8,111 nt of DNA, taken from NCBI GenBank assembly GCA_028281075.1, contig JANQKO010000674.1, positions 1 to 8,111 on the forward strand. Direction: 5' to 3'. Source of the DNA: Alphaproteobacteria bacterium (GTDB lineage: Bacteria; Pseudomonadota; Alphaproteobacteria; GCA-2731375). The notes under the pieces were generated by a model. It saw only the letters and a program-made list of their open reading frames with translations, was not told the origin of the DNA and made no database searches. Shown here one piece after another: positions 1-5,697 of the stretch. Made by a program: the position numbers and the translations under genes. Every line of letters begins with the position of its first letter. Within the stretch, counting starts at the first letter, position 1.

Positions 1-848
1 TGGTCGCCGGCGGCCAGGAATCCATGAGCCAGGCCCCGCACATCGCGCACCTGCGCAATGGCACCAAGATGGGCGACGTCACCTTCGTCGACAGCATGAT
101 CAAGGACGGCTTGTGGGACGCCTTCAACGGCTATCACATGGGCAACACGGCCGAGAACGTGGCCGAGAAATGGCAGATCACCCGCGAGCAGCAGGACCAG
201 TTCGCGCTCGCCAGCCAGCTCAAGGCGGAAGCCGCCCAGAAGGCCGGCCGGTTCAAGGACGAGATCCTGCCGGTGACCGTCAAGACCCGGAAGGGCGACA
301 TCGTCGTCGAGGACGACGAGTATATCCGCCACGGCGCCACGCTCGAGAGCATGCAGAAGCTGCGGCCGGCCTTCGCCAAGGATGGCACGGTGACCGCGGC
401 CAACGCGTCCGGCATCAACGACGGTGCCGCCGCGGTGGTGCTGATGAAGGCCGAGGACGCGGCCCGGCGCGGCATCGCGCCGCTGGCCCGCATCGTCTCC
501 TGGGCCCAGGCCGGCGTCGATCCGGCGATCATGGGCTCGGGTCCGATCCCGGCCAGCCGTCGGGCGCTGGACGCCGCCGGCTGGACCGCCGACGACCTCG
601 ATCTGGTCGAGGCGAACGAAGCCTTCGCCGCCCAGGCCTGCGCCGTCAACAAGGACCTCGGCTGGGACACCGACAAGGTCAACGTGAACGGCGGCGCCAT
701 CGCCATCGGCCACCCGATCGGCGCGTCGGGCGCGCGGGTGCTGAACACGCTGCTGTTCGAGATGGTCAAGCGCGACGCCAAGAAGGGCCTGGCGACGCTC
801 TGCATCGGCGGCGGCATGGGCATCGCCATGTGCGTCCAGCGCGATTAG
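1..848 (+). CDS. phaA: Acetyl-CoA acetyltransferase (thiolase II), 5'-truncated by window edge
   Basis: Biosynthetic thiolase that condenses two acetyl-CoA into acetoacetyl-CoA, the first step of PHB synthesis, in the cytoplasm. The reading frame is open from base 3, so the gene begins outside the window; the Met at base 24 is internal, because the preceding residues VAGGQES continue the conserved thiolase stretch AGG(M/Q)ESM. About 281 residues are present of a family norm near 392, so roughly 110 N-terminal residues are missing, including the nucleophilic Cys (the Cys89 equivalent). The C-terminal catalytic parts are visible: NEAFAAQ, GHPIGASG with the active His (codon 711-713), and CIGGGMG with the proton-donor Cys (codon 801-803). 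Over its whole length it resembles Zoogloea/Rhodospirillum-type PhaA, as recalled, not aligned here. It ends in TAG, followed by a strong terminator. phaB lies 176 bp downstream, which supports a PHB role over fatty-acid degradation. Confidence 0.95.
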   Translation, partial: VAGGQESMSQAPHIAHLRNGTKMGDVTFVDSMIKDGLWDAFNGYHMGNTAENVAEKWQITREQQDQFALASQLKAEAAQKAGRFKDEILPVTVKTRKGDIVVEDDEYIRHGATLESMQKLRPAFAKDGTVTAANASGINDGAAAVVLMKAEDAARRGIAPLARIVSWAQAGVDPAIMGSGPIPASRRALDAAGWTADDLDLVEANEAFAAQACAVNKDLGWDTDKVNVNGGAIAIGHPIGASGARVLNTLLFEMVKRDAKKGLATLCIGGGMGIAMCVQRD

Positions 849-876
849 TCCGCGCGTTTCCTTGCGCTAGGTCATT

Positions 877-907
877 GGGCCGCCCCCCGGGGCGGCCCAT
901 ATTTTTT
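877..907 (+). terminator. Rho-independent terminator of phaA
   Basis: A perfect GC-only inverted repeat, GGGCCGCCCC (877-886) with GGGGCGGCCC (889-898), is followed after AT by a run of six T (902-907). The middle bases probably open to form the loop, leaving about 8 bp of stem (877-884 with 891-898). It lies 28 bp past the phaA stop codon. This is a textbook intrinsic terminator and implies that phaB has its own promoter. Confidence 0.92.
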
Positions 908-926
908 GCGTGGCCGCCGAGGACGG

Positions 927-969
927 CTGACAGGGGTCGGCGGATCGTGGTTTGATGAAACCGCCGACC
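927..969 (+). promoter_or_regulatory. phaB upstream region: weak promoter candidate overlapping an inverted repeat
   Basis: Because a terminator closes phaA, a phaB promoter is expected between 908 and 1010. The best match I see is CTGACA (927-932) with TTTGAT (951-956) at 18 bp spacing, which is a weak match. The same place holds an inverted repeat, GGTCGGCGG (935-943) and CCGCCGACC (961-969), around a 17-nt loop. A competing small hairpin, GGTTT (949-953) with AAACC (958-962), uses part of the same right arm. It could be an operator, a leader structure or chance in GC-rich DNA; a 9-bp stem is not rare enough to decide. Confidence 0.3.
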
Positions 970-1024
970 GGCTGGGAGACGGCGGCGCACAACGAACCAG
1001 GCTGGACAGCGGAGGAATCAGGTT

Positions 1025-1747
1025 ATGGCCAGAGTGGCGATTGTTACCGGCGGCACGCGTGGCATCGGCCGCGCGATCTGCGTCGCCCTGAAGGATGCCG
1101 GCTTCTCGGTCGCGGCCAATTACGGGGGCAACGACGAGGCCGCGCAGCGGTTTTCGGAGGAAACGGGTATCGCGGCCTACAGGTGGAACGTCGCGGACTA
1201 CGAGGCCTGCCAGCAGGGCTGCGCCCGCGTGGCCGAGGAGCATGGCTCGGTCGACGCGCTGGTGAACAACGCCGGCATCACGCGCGACGCGACCATCATC
1301 CGCATGACGCACGAGGACTGGCAGGCCGTGATCGACACCAATCTCGGCTCCTGCTTCAACATGGCCAAGGCGGTGTTCCCGGGCATGCGCGAGAACCGCT
1401 TCGGGCGGATCGTTAATATCGGCTCGATCAACGGCCAGGCCGGCCAGTACGGCCAGGTCAACTACGCGGCGGCGAAATCCGGCATCCACGGCTTCACCAA
1501 GGCCCTGGCGCAGGAGGGCGCGCGCTACAACATCACGGTCAACGCCATCGCGCCGGGCTATATCGATACCGACATGGTCGCCGCGGTGCCGGACAACGTG
1601 CTGGAGAAGATCATCGCCGGCATCCCGGTCGGCCGCCTCGGCCATGCCGACGAGATCGCCCGTGGCGTCGCCTTCCTGGTCTCCGATGACGCCACCTTTG
1701 TCACCGGCTCGACCATGTCGATCAACGGCGGTCAGCACATGTATTGA
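1025..1747 (+). CDS. phaB: Acetoacetyl-CoA reductase (NADPH-dependent SDR)
   Basis: Reduces acetoacetyl-CoA to (R)-3-hydroxybutyryl-CoA with NADPH, the second step of PHB synthesis, in the cytoplasm. The 240-residue length matches PhaB. Classical short-chain dehydrogenase motifs are in place: the cofactor loop TGGTRGIG (residues 8-15), NNAG (81-84), catalytic Asn106 (DTNLGS), Ser134 in NIGSING, and Tyr147/Lys151 in YGQVNYAAAKSG. The C-terminus ends in INGGQHMY, the GGQHM ending that marks PhaB and helps separate it from FabG. Start chosen at ATG 1025 because GGAGG (1011-1015) sits 9 nt upstream. Its position behind phaA supports the assignment. It is bounded by terminator-like hairpins on both sides, so it is probably a single-gene transcript. 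FabG is the alternative, judged unlikely. Confidence 0.95.
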   Translation: MARVAIVTGGTRGIGRAICVALKDAGFSVAANYGGNDEAAQRFSEETGIAAYRWNVADYEACQQGCARVAEEHGSVDALVNNAGITRDATIIRMTHEDWQAVIDTNLGSCFNMAKAVFPGMRENRFGRIVNIGSINGQAGQYGQVNYAAAKSGIHGFTKALAQEGARYNITVNAIAPGYIDTDMVAAVPDNVLEKIIAGIPVGRLGHADEIARGVAFLVSDDATFVTGSTMSINGGQHMY

Positions 1748-1770
1748 GATCGGCTAACATCTGTCGTTTC

Positions 1771-1809
1771 GGCGGCCGGCGCGGGTTCCGTTGCCGGCCG
1801 CCGGTTTTT
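1771..1809 (+). terminator. Terminator-like hairpin after phaB, abutting the next gene's ribosome-binding site
   Basis: A perfect 10-bp inverted repeat, GGCGGCCGGC (1771-1780) and GCCGGCCGCC (1793-1802), surrounds a 12-nt loop and is followed by GG and five T (1805-1809). It lies 23 bp after the phaB stop. The T run ends one base before the GGGAGGG ribosome-binding site of the gene at 1822. It probably terminates phaB transcription. Because no room is left for a promoter between it and the next gene, it may instead act as a partial terminator or mRNA stabiliser within one transcript. Confidence 0.8.
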
Positions 1810-1821
1810 CGGGAGGGTGAT

Positions 1822-2247
1822 ATGAGACAAGCCATGGTGGTCCCGGTCGGCGAGGCCGATGCCGGACCGGAGGTGAAGGCCGTCTACGACGACATCAAGG
1901 CGACGCGGGGCATCGATGCGATCCCGAACTTCTGGCGCGCGATCGCGCACCACCCGCCGCTGCTGCGCCGGACCTGGGAGACGCTGAAGGAGATCATGGC
2001 GCCGGGCGCGCTCGATCCGCTGACCAAGGAGATGATCGCCATCGCGGTCAGCGCCACCAACGGCTGCGAATACTGCATCCGCTCGCATACGGCATCGGCG
2101 CGCAAGCTTGGCCTGACCGACGAGATGTTCGGCGAGCTGATGAGCGTCGTCGGCATGTTCAACGAGACCAACCGCCTGGCCGAGGCCTACCAGGTCGAGC
2201 CCGACGCCGCCTTCTTCCGGCGCGCTGACGACGGCGGCGCCAAATAG
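1822..2247 (+). CDS. Carboxymuconolactone decarboxylase / AhpD-like family protein
   Basis: Small (141-residue) all-helical CMD-family protein, probably cytoplasmic. The signature KEMIAIAVSATNGCEYCIRSH runs over residues 69-89. Glu70, Cys82, Cys85 and His89 have the same spacing as the AhpD catalytic set (Glu118, Cys130, Cys133, His137), which favours a thiol peroxidase/disulfide reductase type over true carboxymuconolactone decarboxylase. Start at ATG 1822, preceded by GGGAGGGTGA (1811-1820). The frame stays open upstream to 1744, but those codons lie across the phaB terminator hairpin and look non-coding. It follows phaB by 74 bp and may be co-transcribed by read-through. The physiological partner and substrate cannot be told from sequence. 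No ahpC is visible nearby. Confidence 0.88.
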   Translation: MRQAMVVPVGEADAGPEVKAVYDDIKATRGIDAIPNFWRAIAHHPPLLRRTWETLKEIMAPGALDPLTKEMIAIAVSATNGCEYCIRSHTASARKLGLTDEMFGELMSVVGMFNETNRLAEAYQVEPDAAFFRRADDGGAK

Positions 2248-2728
2248 ATGGTCGACGTTTCCGAGGTGGCGTAATCCGGTAAACGACTGGGCGGTTGATC
2301 CTGAGAGTCTGGCCGGAAATGATCCCTTTGAATTCAACTGCTTAATCTCCCTCTTTGTCATCACCGGGCTTGACCCGGTGATCCAGAATCGTGCCTTTGG
2401 GCAGGGGGGCCTGGATTGCCGGATCAAGTCCGGCAATGACGACGGGGGATGCCGTCATCTAAGCTGCTGATGTCGCAGGAAGCTTTTCCGGCCAAGCTCT
2501 GAGGACGAAGAGGTTCTTTCGACGGTAGCTGGTATCGTCATCGCACTCGACGCCGCAAGCGGCCGCGAGATCTGACGCTACGATGCCGGGATCAACAGCG
2601 GCTGCAATCTCACGAGGTCAGGCCGGAAACTTTCGGTATGGTGCCGTCCGTCATTCGTGCTAGAGCCTCCGGCGCGTACGGCCGTACCCGTTGCCGCCGC
2701 TGCGGCTTAGGCGAAGGCGGACAGGAAC
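2248..2728. other. Gene-free stretch with palindromic repeats
   Basis: This 481-base intergenic region separates the AhpD-like gene from the exporter. I see no credible start codon plus ribosome-binding site for a gene in it. It contains the inverted palindrome pair at 2357-2440, described separately. The motif GGCCGGAAA occurs near 2311-2319 and near 2621-2629, and its complement TTTTCCGGCC near 2474-2483, which hints at degraded repeat material. On the minus strand 2462-2617 is open for 52 codons but has no start codon. The exporter promoter should lie between about 2441 and 2715; I could not pick a convincing one. Confidence 0.6.
2357..2440. repeat. Pair of inverted palindromic intergenic repeat units
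   Basis: Unit 1 (2357-2386) and unit 2 (2411-2440) are inverted copies of each other, differing at six positions over 30 bp. Each is itself a hairpin: ATCACCGGG/CCCGGTGAT around CTTGA (2360-2382), and ATTGCCGGA/TCCGGCAAT around TCAAG (2415-2437), each with a 9-bp stem and 5-nt loop. All six differences fall as three compensated base pairs in the stems, so pairing is kept in both. The form GTCAT-N2-CCGG-N-CTTGA-N-CCGG-N2-ATCCAG is a type I know to be scattered between genes of many alphaproteobacteria. Possible roles include mRNA 3' end stabilisation or termination for the upstream gene. Confidence 0.85.
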
Positions 2729-3646
2729 ATGAAGGCATCGACGCGGGACGATCGACGCCTGCGGGCGACGCTGATCGGCGGCACGGCGGTGCTGATGTGG
2801 GCGCTGCTGGCGCTGCTCACGGCCGCGACCGGCGTGGTGCCGCCGTTCCAGCTTGTCGCCATGTCCTTCGCCATCGCCTTCCTGCTGGCGCTCGGCAAAT
2901 GGCTGTGGCGGCGCGAGAACATTGGCCGCCACCTGGCGCAGCCGCCGGCGGTCTGGCTGCTGGGCGTCGGCGGCCTGTTCGGCTACCACTTCTTCTACTT
3001 CCTGGCGCTGCGCAACGCGCCGGTGGTCGAGGCCGGCCTGATCGCCTATCTCTGGCCGCTGCTGATCGTGCTGTTCTCGGCCCTGCTGCCGGGCGAGCGG
3101 CTGCGCTGGTGGCATCTCGCCGGCGCCGGCATGGGGCTGGCCGGCACGGCACTGCTGGTGACCGGCGGCGGCGCCGTCGCGTTCCGGGCGGAATTCGCGC
3201 TCGGCTACGGCGCGGCGCTGGTCTGCGCGCTGACCTGGTCGACCTATTCCGTGGTCTCGCGGCGGTTCGGGCAGGTGCCGACGGATGCGGTCGGCGGGTT
3301 CTGCGGCGCGACGGCGGTCCTGGCCGCCGCCGCCCACCTGGCCTTCGAGACCACGCTGTGGCCGGCGTCGTTCGAAGAGTGGCTGGCGGTGCTGGCGCTC
3401 GGCATCGGGCCGGTCGGCGGCGCGTTCTTCGTCTGGGACCACGGCGTCAAGCATGGCGACATCCAGGTGCTCGGCGCGTTCTCCTACGCGGCGCCGCTGC
3501 TGTCGACCCTGATCCTGATCGCGGCCGGCGTCGCCGAGGCCACCTGGGTGGTCGCCGCCGCCTGCCTGCTGGTCACCGGCGGCGCGGTGCTGGCCGCGCG
3601 CGGCCTGCTGCGCCATCTCCGTCGCGGCCGCGCCGCGCATGGGTGA
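2729..3646 (+). CDS. EamA/DMT-superfamily exporter (10 TM)
   Basis: Inner-membrane metabolite exporter of the drug/metabolite transporter superfamily, 305 residues, which is the usual length. Ten hydrophobic segments can be placed at about residues 14-34, 40-60, 73-93, 98-119, 127-148, 155-176, 186-206, 217-237, 247-268 and 272-292, giving two five-helix EamA halves. The stretch AYLWPLLIVLFSALLPGE (residues 106-123) at the fourth helix resembles the YddG-like aromatic amino acid exporter branch. That similarity is from memory, and the substrate is unproven. The N-terminus is short and basic and the C-terminus is Arg-rich (RGLLRHLRRGRAAHG), consistent with both ends in the cytoplasm. ATG 2729 was chosen because GAAGG (2713-2717) lies 11 nt upstream and it starts just before the first helix. 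The gene converges on the cupin gene with only 11 bp between stop codons. Confidence 0.9.
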   Translation: MKASTRDDRRLRATLIGGTAVLMWALLALLTAATGVVPPFQLVAMSFAIAFLLALGKWLWRRENIGRHLAQPPAVWLLGVGGLFGYHFFYFLALRNAPVVEAGLIAYLWPLLIVLFSALLPGERLRWWHLAGAGMGLAGTALLVTGGGAVAFRAEFALGYGAALVCALTWSTYSVVSRRFGQVPTDAVGGFCGATAVLAAAAHLAFETTLWPASFEEWLAVLALGIGPVGGAFFVWDHGVKHGDIQVLGAFSYAAPLLSTLILIAAGVAEATWVVAAACLLVTGGAVLAARGLLRHLRRGRAAHG

Positions 3647-3663
3647 CCGCGGCCGGGTCAGCC
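3641..3663. repeat. Short inverted repeat holding both stop codons of a convergent gene pair
   Basis: The exporter's TGA (3644-3646, plus) and the cupin's TGA (3658-3660, minus) lie in opposite arms of the inverted repeat TGACC (3644-3648) / GGTCA (3656-3660), with a 7-nt loop and two more outer pairs beyond one mismatch. Looser complementarity extends outward. There is no T tract. It may help end transcription from both sides, but the symmetry partly follows from two TGA codons facing each other in GC-rich DNA. Confidence 0.4.
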
Positions 3664-4095
3664 GCGTGGCGTCGGGCGCCAGTCCGGCGGCGCCATCTCG
3701 AAACCGTCGAACGAGAAGGCCGGACCCACCGTGCAGCCGGCCAGCGTCCAGGCGCCCAGGCTTTCGGCGGTCTGCCAGCAGCCGGCCGGCACCAGGATCT
3801 GCGGCTGCTGCCGCCGCGTGATGCCGGGGCCGAGGCGGTGCGCCTCGGCGTCGTGGCCGTTGGCCGACAGGGTCAGCGCCAGCGGCGCGCCGGCATAGAA
3901 GTGCCAGATCTCGTCGGCGTCGTTCACCCGATGCCAGGCCGAGACGTCGCCGGCGGCGAGGAGATAGTAGATCGCCGTCATGGCGCCGCGGCCGCCGTCG
4001 GCCGGCGCATGGCGATAGGTCTCGCGATAATGGCCGCCCTCGGGATGCGGCCGCAGCCCCAGCGCCGCGATGATGTCCGCCGCGCCCGTGGTCAT
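3658..4095 (-). CDS. Cupin DUF985 family protein
   Basis: Small cytoplasmic cupin of 145 residues, matching the DUF985 (cupin_5) family. Visible family marks are HPEGGHYRETYR (residues 17-28), SAWHRVNDADEIWHFYAG (52-69), LVPAGCWQTAE (101-111) and CTVGPAFSFDGFEM (121-134). The fold is a beta barrel that may bind a metal or small ligand. The biochemical role of the family is not established as far as I know, so none is assigned. The start is ATG 4095-4093, which shares its A with the TGA stop of the upstream GST gene (TGATG), so translation is probably coupled. The frame stays open upstream as far as 4338, but that part overlaps the GST gene and is a shadow. The convergent exporter ends 11 bp away. 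Confidence 0.88.
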   Translation of the reverse strand: MTTGAADIIAALGLRPHPEGGHYRETYRHAPADGGRGAMTAIYYLLAAGDVSAWHRVNDADEIWHFYAGAPLALTLSANGHDAEAHRLGPGITRRQQPQILVPAGCWQTAESLGAWTLAGCTVGPAFSFDGFEMAPPDWRPTPRG

Positions 4096-4706
4096 CAGAT
4101 CTGCGCCGGCAGCGTGTCGGCGATCGCCGGCCGGGTGGCGAAGCCGTCGAACCACCGGGCGAGCGCCGGGCGGCCGCGCCGCCAGTCCATGTCGGCGAAG
4201 CGGAAGTCCAGATAGCCGAGCGCGCAGGCCATCGACAGCGTGCCGATATCGGAGCGGTCGGACAGCCGATCCGCGGCGGCATCGGCTTCCAGCGCGTCGA
4301 GCGCGCTCACGATCATGCCTTCCAGGCGCCCGAGCCATTCCGGCGATCGCTGCGCCTCGGGCCGCAGGGCCTCGTGCCGCAGCGGCACCGCCGCGTCCAT
4401 GATGCCGTCGCCGATGGCCTGCTGCTTCAGCGCCCGCCAGCGGGATTGTCCGGCCGGCGGATAGACCGCCTGATCGGACGCCAAATGGGCGAGATACTCG
4501 CAGATCACCGGGCTGTCGAACAGCACCTCGCCGTCATCGGTCTCCAGCGCCGGAATCCGGGCGAGCGGATTCTTGGCCCGATAGGCGCCGGTCGGCTCGC
4601 GCGGATCCTGGGGCACCTGTTCGATGCGGTCGGCGAGGCCGAGCGTGATGGCGACGGCGCGCACTTTGCGCACGTAGGGTGACATCGGCGAATAGTAAAG
4701 TTTCAT
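4095..4706 (-). CDS. yibF: Glutathione S-transferase family protein, YibF-like
   Basis: Cytoplasmic GST-fold protein of 203 residues, close in length and pattern to E. coli YibF. The N-terminal thioredoxin-like domain (residues 1 to about 78) starts MKLYYSPMSPYVRKV. Ser9 is the likely thiolate-stabilising residue. NPLARIPAL carries the cis-Pro (Pro52), and LFDSPVICEYL carries Asp64/Ser65, which in GSTs hold the gamma-glutamyl group. The helical C-terminal domain has the YibF-like stretches IGDGIMDA (98-105) and ACALGYLDFRF (160-170). The substrate is unknown; many such GSTs are orphan detoxification or disulfide-handling enzymes. It is first in a two-gene minus-strand operon with the cupin (TGATG overlap) and is divergent from the methyltransferase-like gene 123 bp away. 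No strong ribosome-binding site precedes ATG 4706. Confidence 0.88.
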   Translation of the reverse strand: MKLYYSPMSPYVRKVRAVAITLGLADRIEQVPQDPREPTGAYRAKNPLARIPALETDDGEVLFDSPVICEYLAHLASDQAVYPPAGQSRWRALKQQAIGDGIMDAAVPLRHEALRPEAQRSPEWLGRLEGMIVSALDALEADAAADRLSDRSDIGTLSMACALGYLDFRFADMDWRRGRPALARWFDGFATRPAIADTLPAQI

Positions 4707-4829
4707 TAACCACGGCGTTCCAGGCTTGAGGGATGGTTCGCGAATGGCCTTGCCGATCCGCTGCCCAACCCGGCCACCCGGTTCAGGATATCACCGCGGT
4801 CCGCGACAACCATGTGGTAATCTGCCGCC

Positions 4830-5594
4830 ATGCGACCCGACGTCATCGATCTGCGTGAGTTCTATGCCGGCCGCCTGGGTCAGGTCGCGCGCCATCTGGT
4901 GCGCCGGCATATCCGCCTGCTCTGGCCCGATGTGACCGGCCAGTGCGTCGTCGGCCTGGGCTACGCCACGCCCTATCTGAGGCAGTTCCATGACGAGGCG
5001 GCCCGCGTGCTCGGCTTCATGCCGGCGGCCCAGGGCGTGACCCGCTGGCCGGCCGACGAGCCCGGCCTGGTGGCGCTGGTCGACGACTACGAGCTGCCGC
5101 TGCCGGACGCCAGCGTCGACCGGCTGCTGCTGGTGCACGCGCTGGAGAATACCGAGCAGGCCCGGCCGTTCCTGCGCGAGATCTGGCGCGTGCTGTCGTC
5201 CAGCGGCCGGCTGCTGGTGGTGGTGCCGAACCGGCGCGGCATCTGGTCCCGCTTCGAGCGCACGCCTTTCGGCCATGGCCAGCCCTTCAGCCCCGGCCAG
5301 CTCTCGCGGCTGCTGCGCGACAACATGTTCCAGCCGACGCAGCGCGCGACGGCGCTCTACGTGCCGCCGATCAACTCGAACATGCTGCTGCGCGCGGCGC
5401 CGGCCTGGGAGCGTCTCGGCGGCCGTGCCGGCCCCGCCTTCGCCGGCGTCCTGCTGGCGGAGGCCGACAAGCAGATCTACGCCATGACCACGGCGCAGCC
5501 ACGTCTTCGCCGGCGTCCGGTGCTGATCTCGCCGGCCCGCGTCGCCCGCGAGGCCGAGGCACCGGGCCTGCGGCGGGACTGCGACTCACTGTGA
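4830..5594 (+). CDS. Class I SAM-dependent methyltransferase-like protein with atypical SAM loop
   Basis: A 254-residue protein with a Methyltransf_11-type core. The central pattern is clear: DDYELPLPDASVDRLLLVHALENTEQ (residues 85-110), then EIWRVLSSSGRLLVVVPNR (117-135), the usual strand-4/helix/strand-5 region of class I enzymes. The glycine-rich SAM loop, normally like VLDLGCGTG, reads VVGLGYATPYL (40-50), so the acidic residue and one glycine are changed. It may bind SAM weakly, use another ligand or be non-catalytic. The substrate is unknown. ATG 4830 is the first possible start after an in-frame TAA at 4818-4820; no Shine-Dalgarno sequence is seen. The 123-bp divergent gap to the GST gene holds CGCGG-T-CCGCG (4795-4805). 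The last two codons (Leu and stop) lie inside the long inverted repeat starting at 5589, so the natural C-terminus may have been changed by its insertion. Confidence 0.82.
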   Translation: MRPDVIDLREFYAGRLGQVARHLVRRHIRLLWPDVTGQCVVGLGYATPYLRQFHDEAARVLGFMPAAQGVTRWPADEPGLVALVDDYELPLPDASVDRLLLVHALENTEQARPFLREIWRVLSSSGRLLVVVPNRRGIWSRFERTPFGHGQPFSPGQLSRLLRDNMFQPTQRATALYVPPINSNMLLRAAPAWERLGGRAGPAFAGVLLAEADKQIYAMTTAQPRLRRRPVLISPARVAREAEAPGLRRDCDSL

Positions 5595-5697
5595 TCTCTC
5601 AATAGGTTGCCCATTCGGCTCTCCTTGGAAATCGATGTGTCAGCAACATCAGCTTCCTCGGTCGGAGCCGAATGGGCAACCTATTGAGAGATCACAG
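5589..5697. repeat. Perfect 33-bp inverted repeat around a 43-nt structured loop (MITE-like or novel hairpin element)
   Basis: Left arm 5589-5621 begins CTGTGATCTC and ends TTCGGCTC. Right arm 5665-5697 is its exact reverse complement, ending GAGATCACAG. The loop (5622-5664) can itself pair: CC..GGAA (5623-5630) with TTCC..GG (5654-5661), and GATGT (5634-5638) with ACATC (5646-5650), so the whole 109 nt could fold as one long hairpin. The arms contain 17 G/C of 33, clearly lower than the neighbouring genes. No T tract follows, so it is unlike an ordinary terminator. The element starts two codons before the end of the upstream gene and ends at the base next to the metW stop codon. No clear target-site duplication is visible. 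A small non-autonomous mobile element or a structured bidirectional terminator are both possible. Confidence 0.9.

Noticed and set aside
134..829. Long antisense frame within phaA
   Set aside because: Ser/Ala/Arg-rich shadow of the thiolase codons; no motif or ribosome-binding site.
872..1738. 288-codon minus-strand frame over phaB
   Set aside because: It runs through the phaA terminator and antisense to a clear SDR gene; composition is typical of a shadow frame.
1744..1821. Earlier upstream start for the AhpD-like gene
   Set aside because: The extra 26 codons overlap the phaB stop and the terminator hairpin, while ATG 1822 has a strong ribosome-binding site and the family-typical N-terminus.
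2462..2617. 52-codon open minus-strand stretch in the intergenic region
   Set aside because: No ATG, GTG or TTG start and no family match that I recognise. It might be a gene remnant, but a protein-level search would be needed to say so.
2676..2687. 12-bp perfect palindrome GTACGGCCGTAC upstream of the exporter
   Set aside because: A 12-bp palindrome is expected about twice by chance in 8 kb. It does not sit at a convincing promoter.
2638..4282. Two very long open frames on opposite strands (about 525 and 540 codons) over the exporter, cupin and GST genes
   Set aside because: They are Arg/Ala/Gly/Pro-rich shadow frames from high GC. They cross convergent genes with clear family motifs and show no domain pattern themselves.
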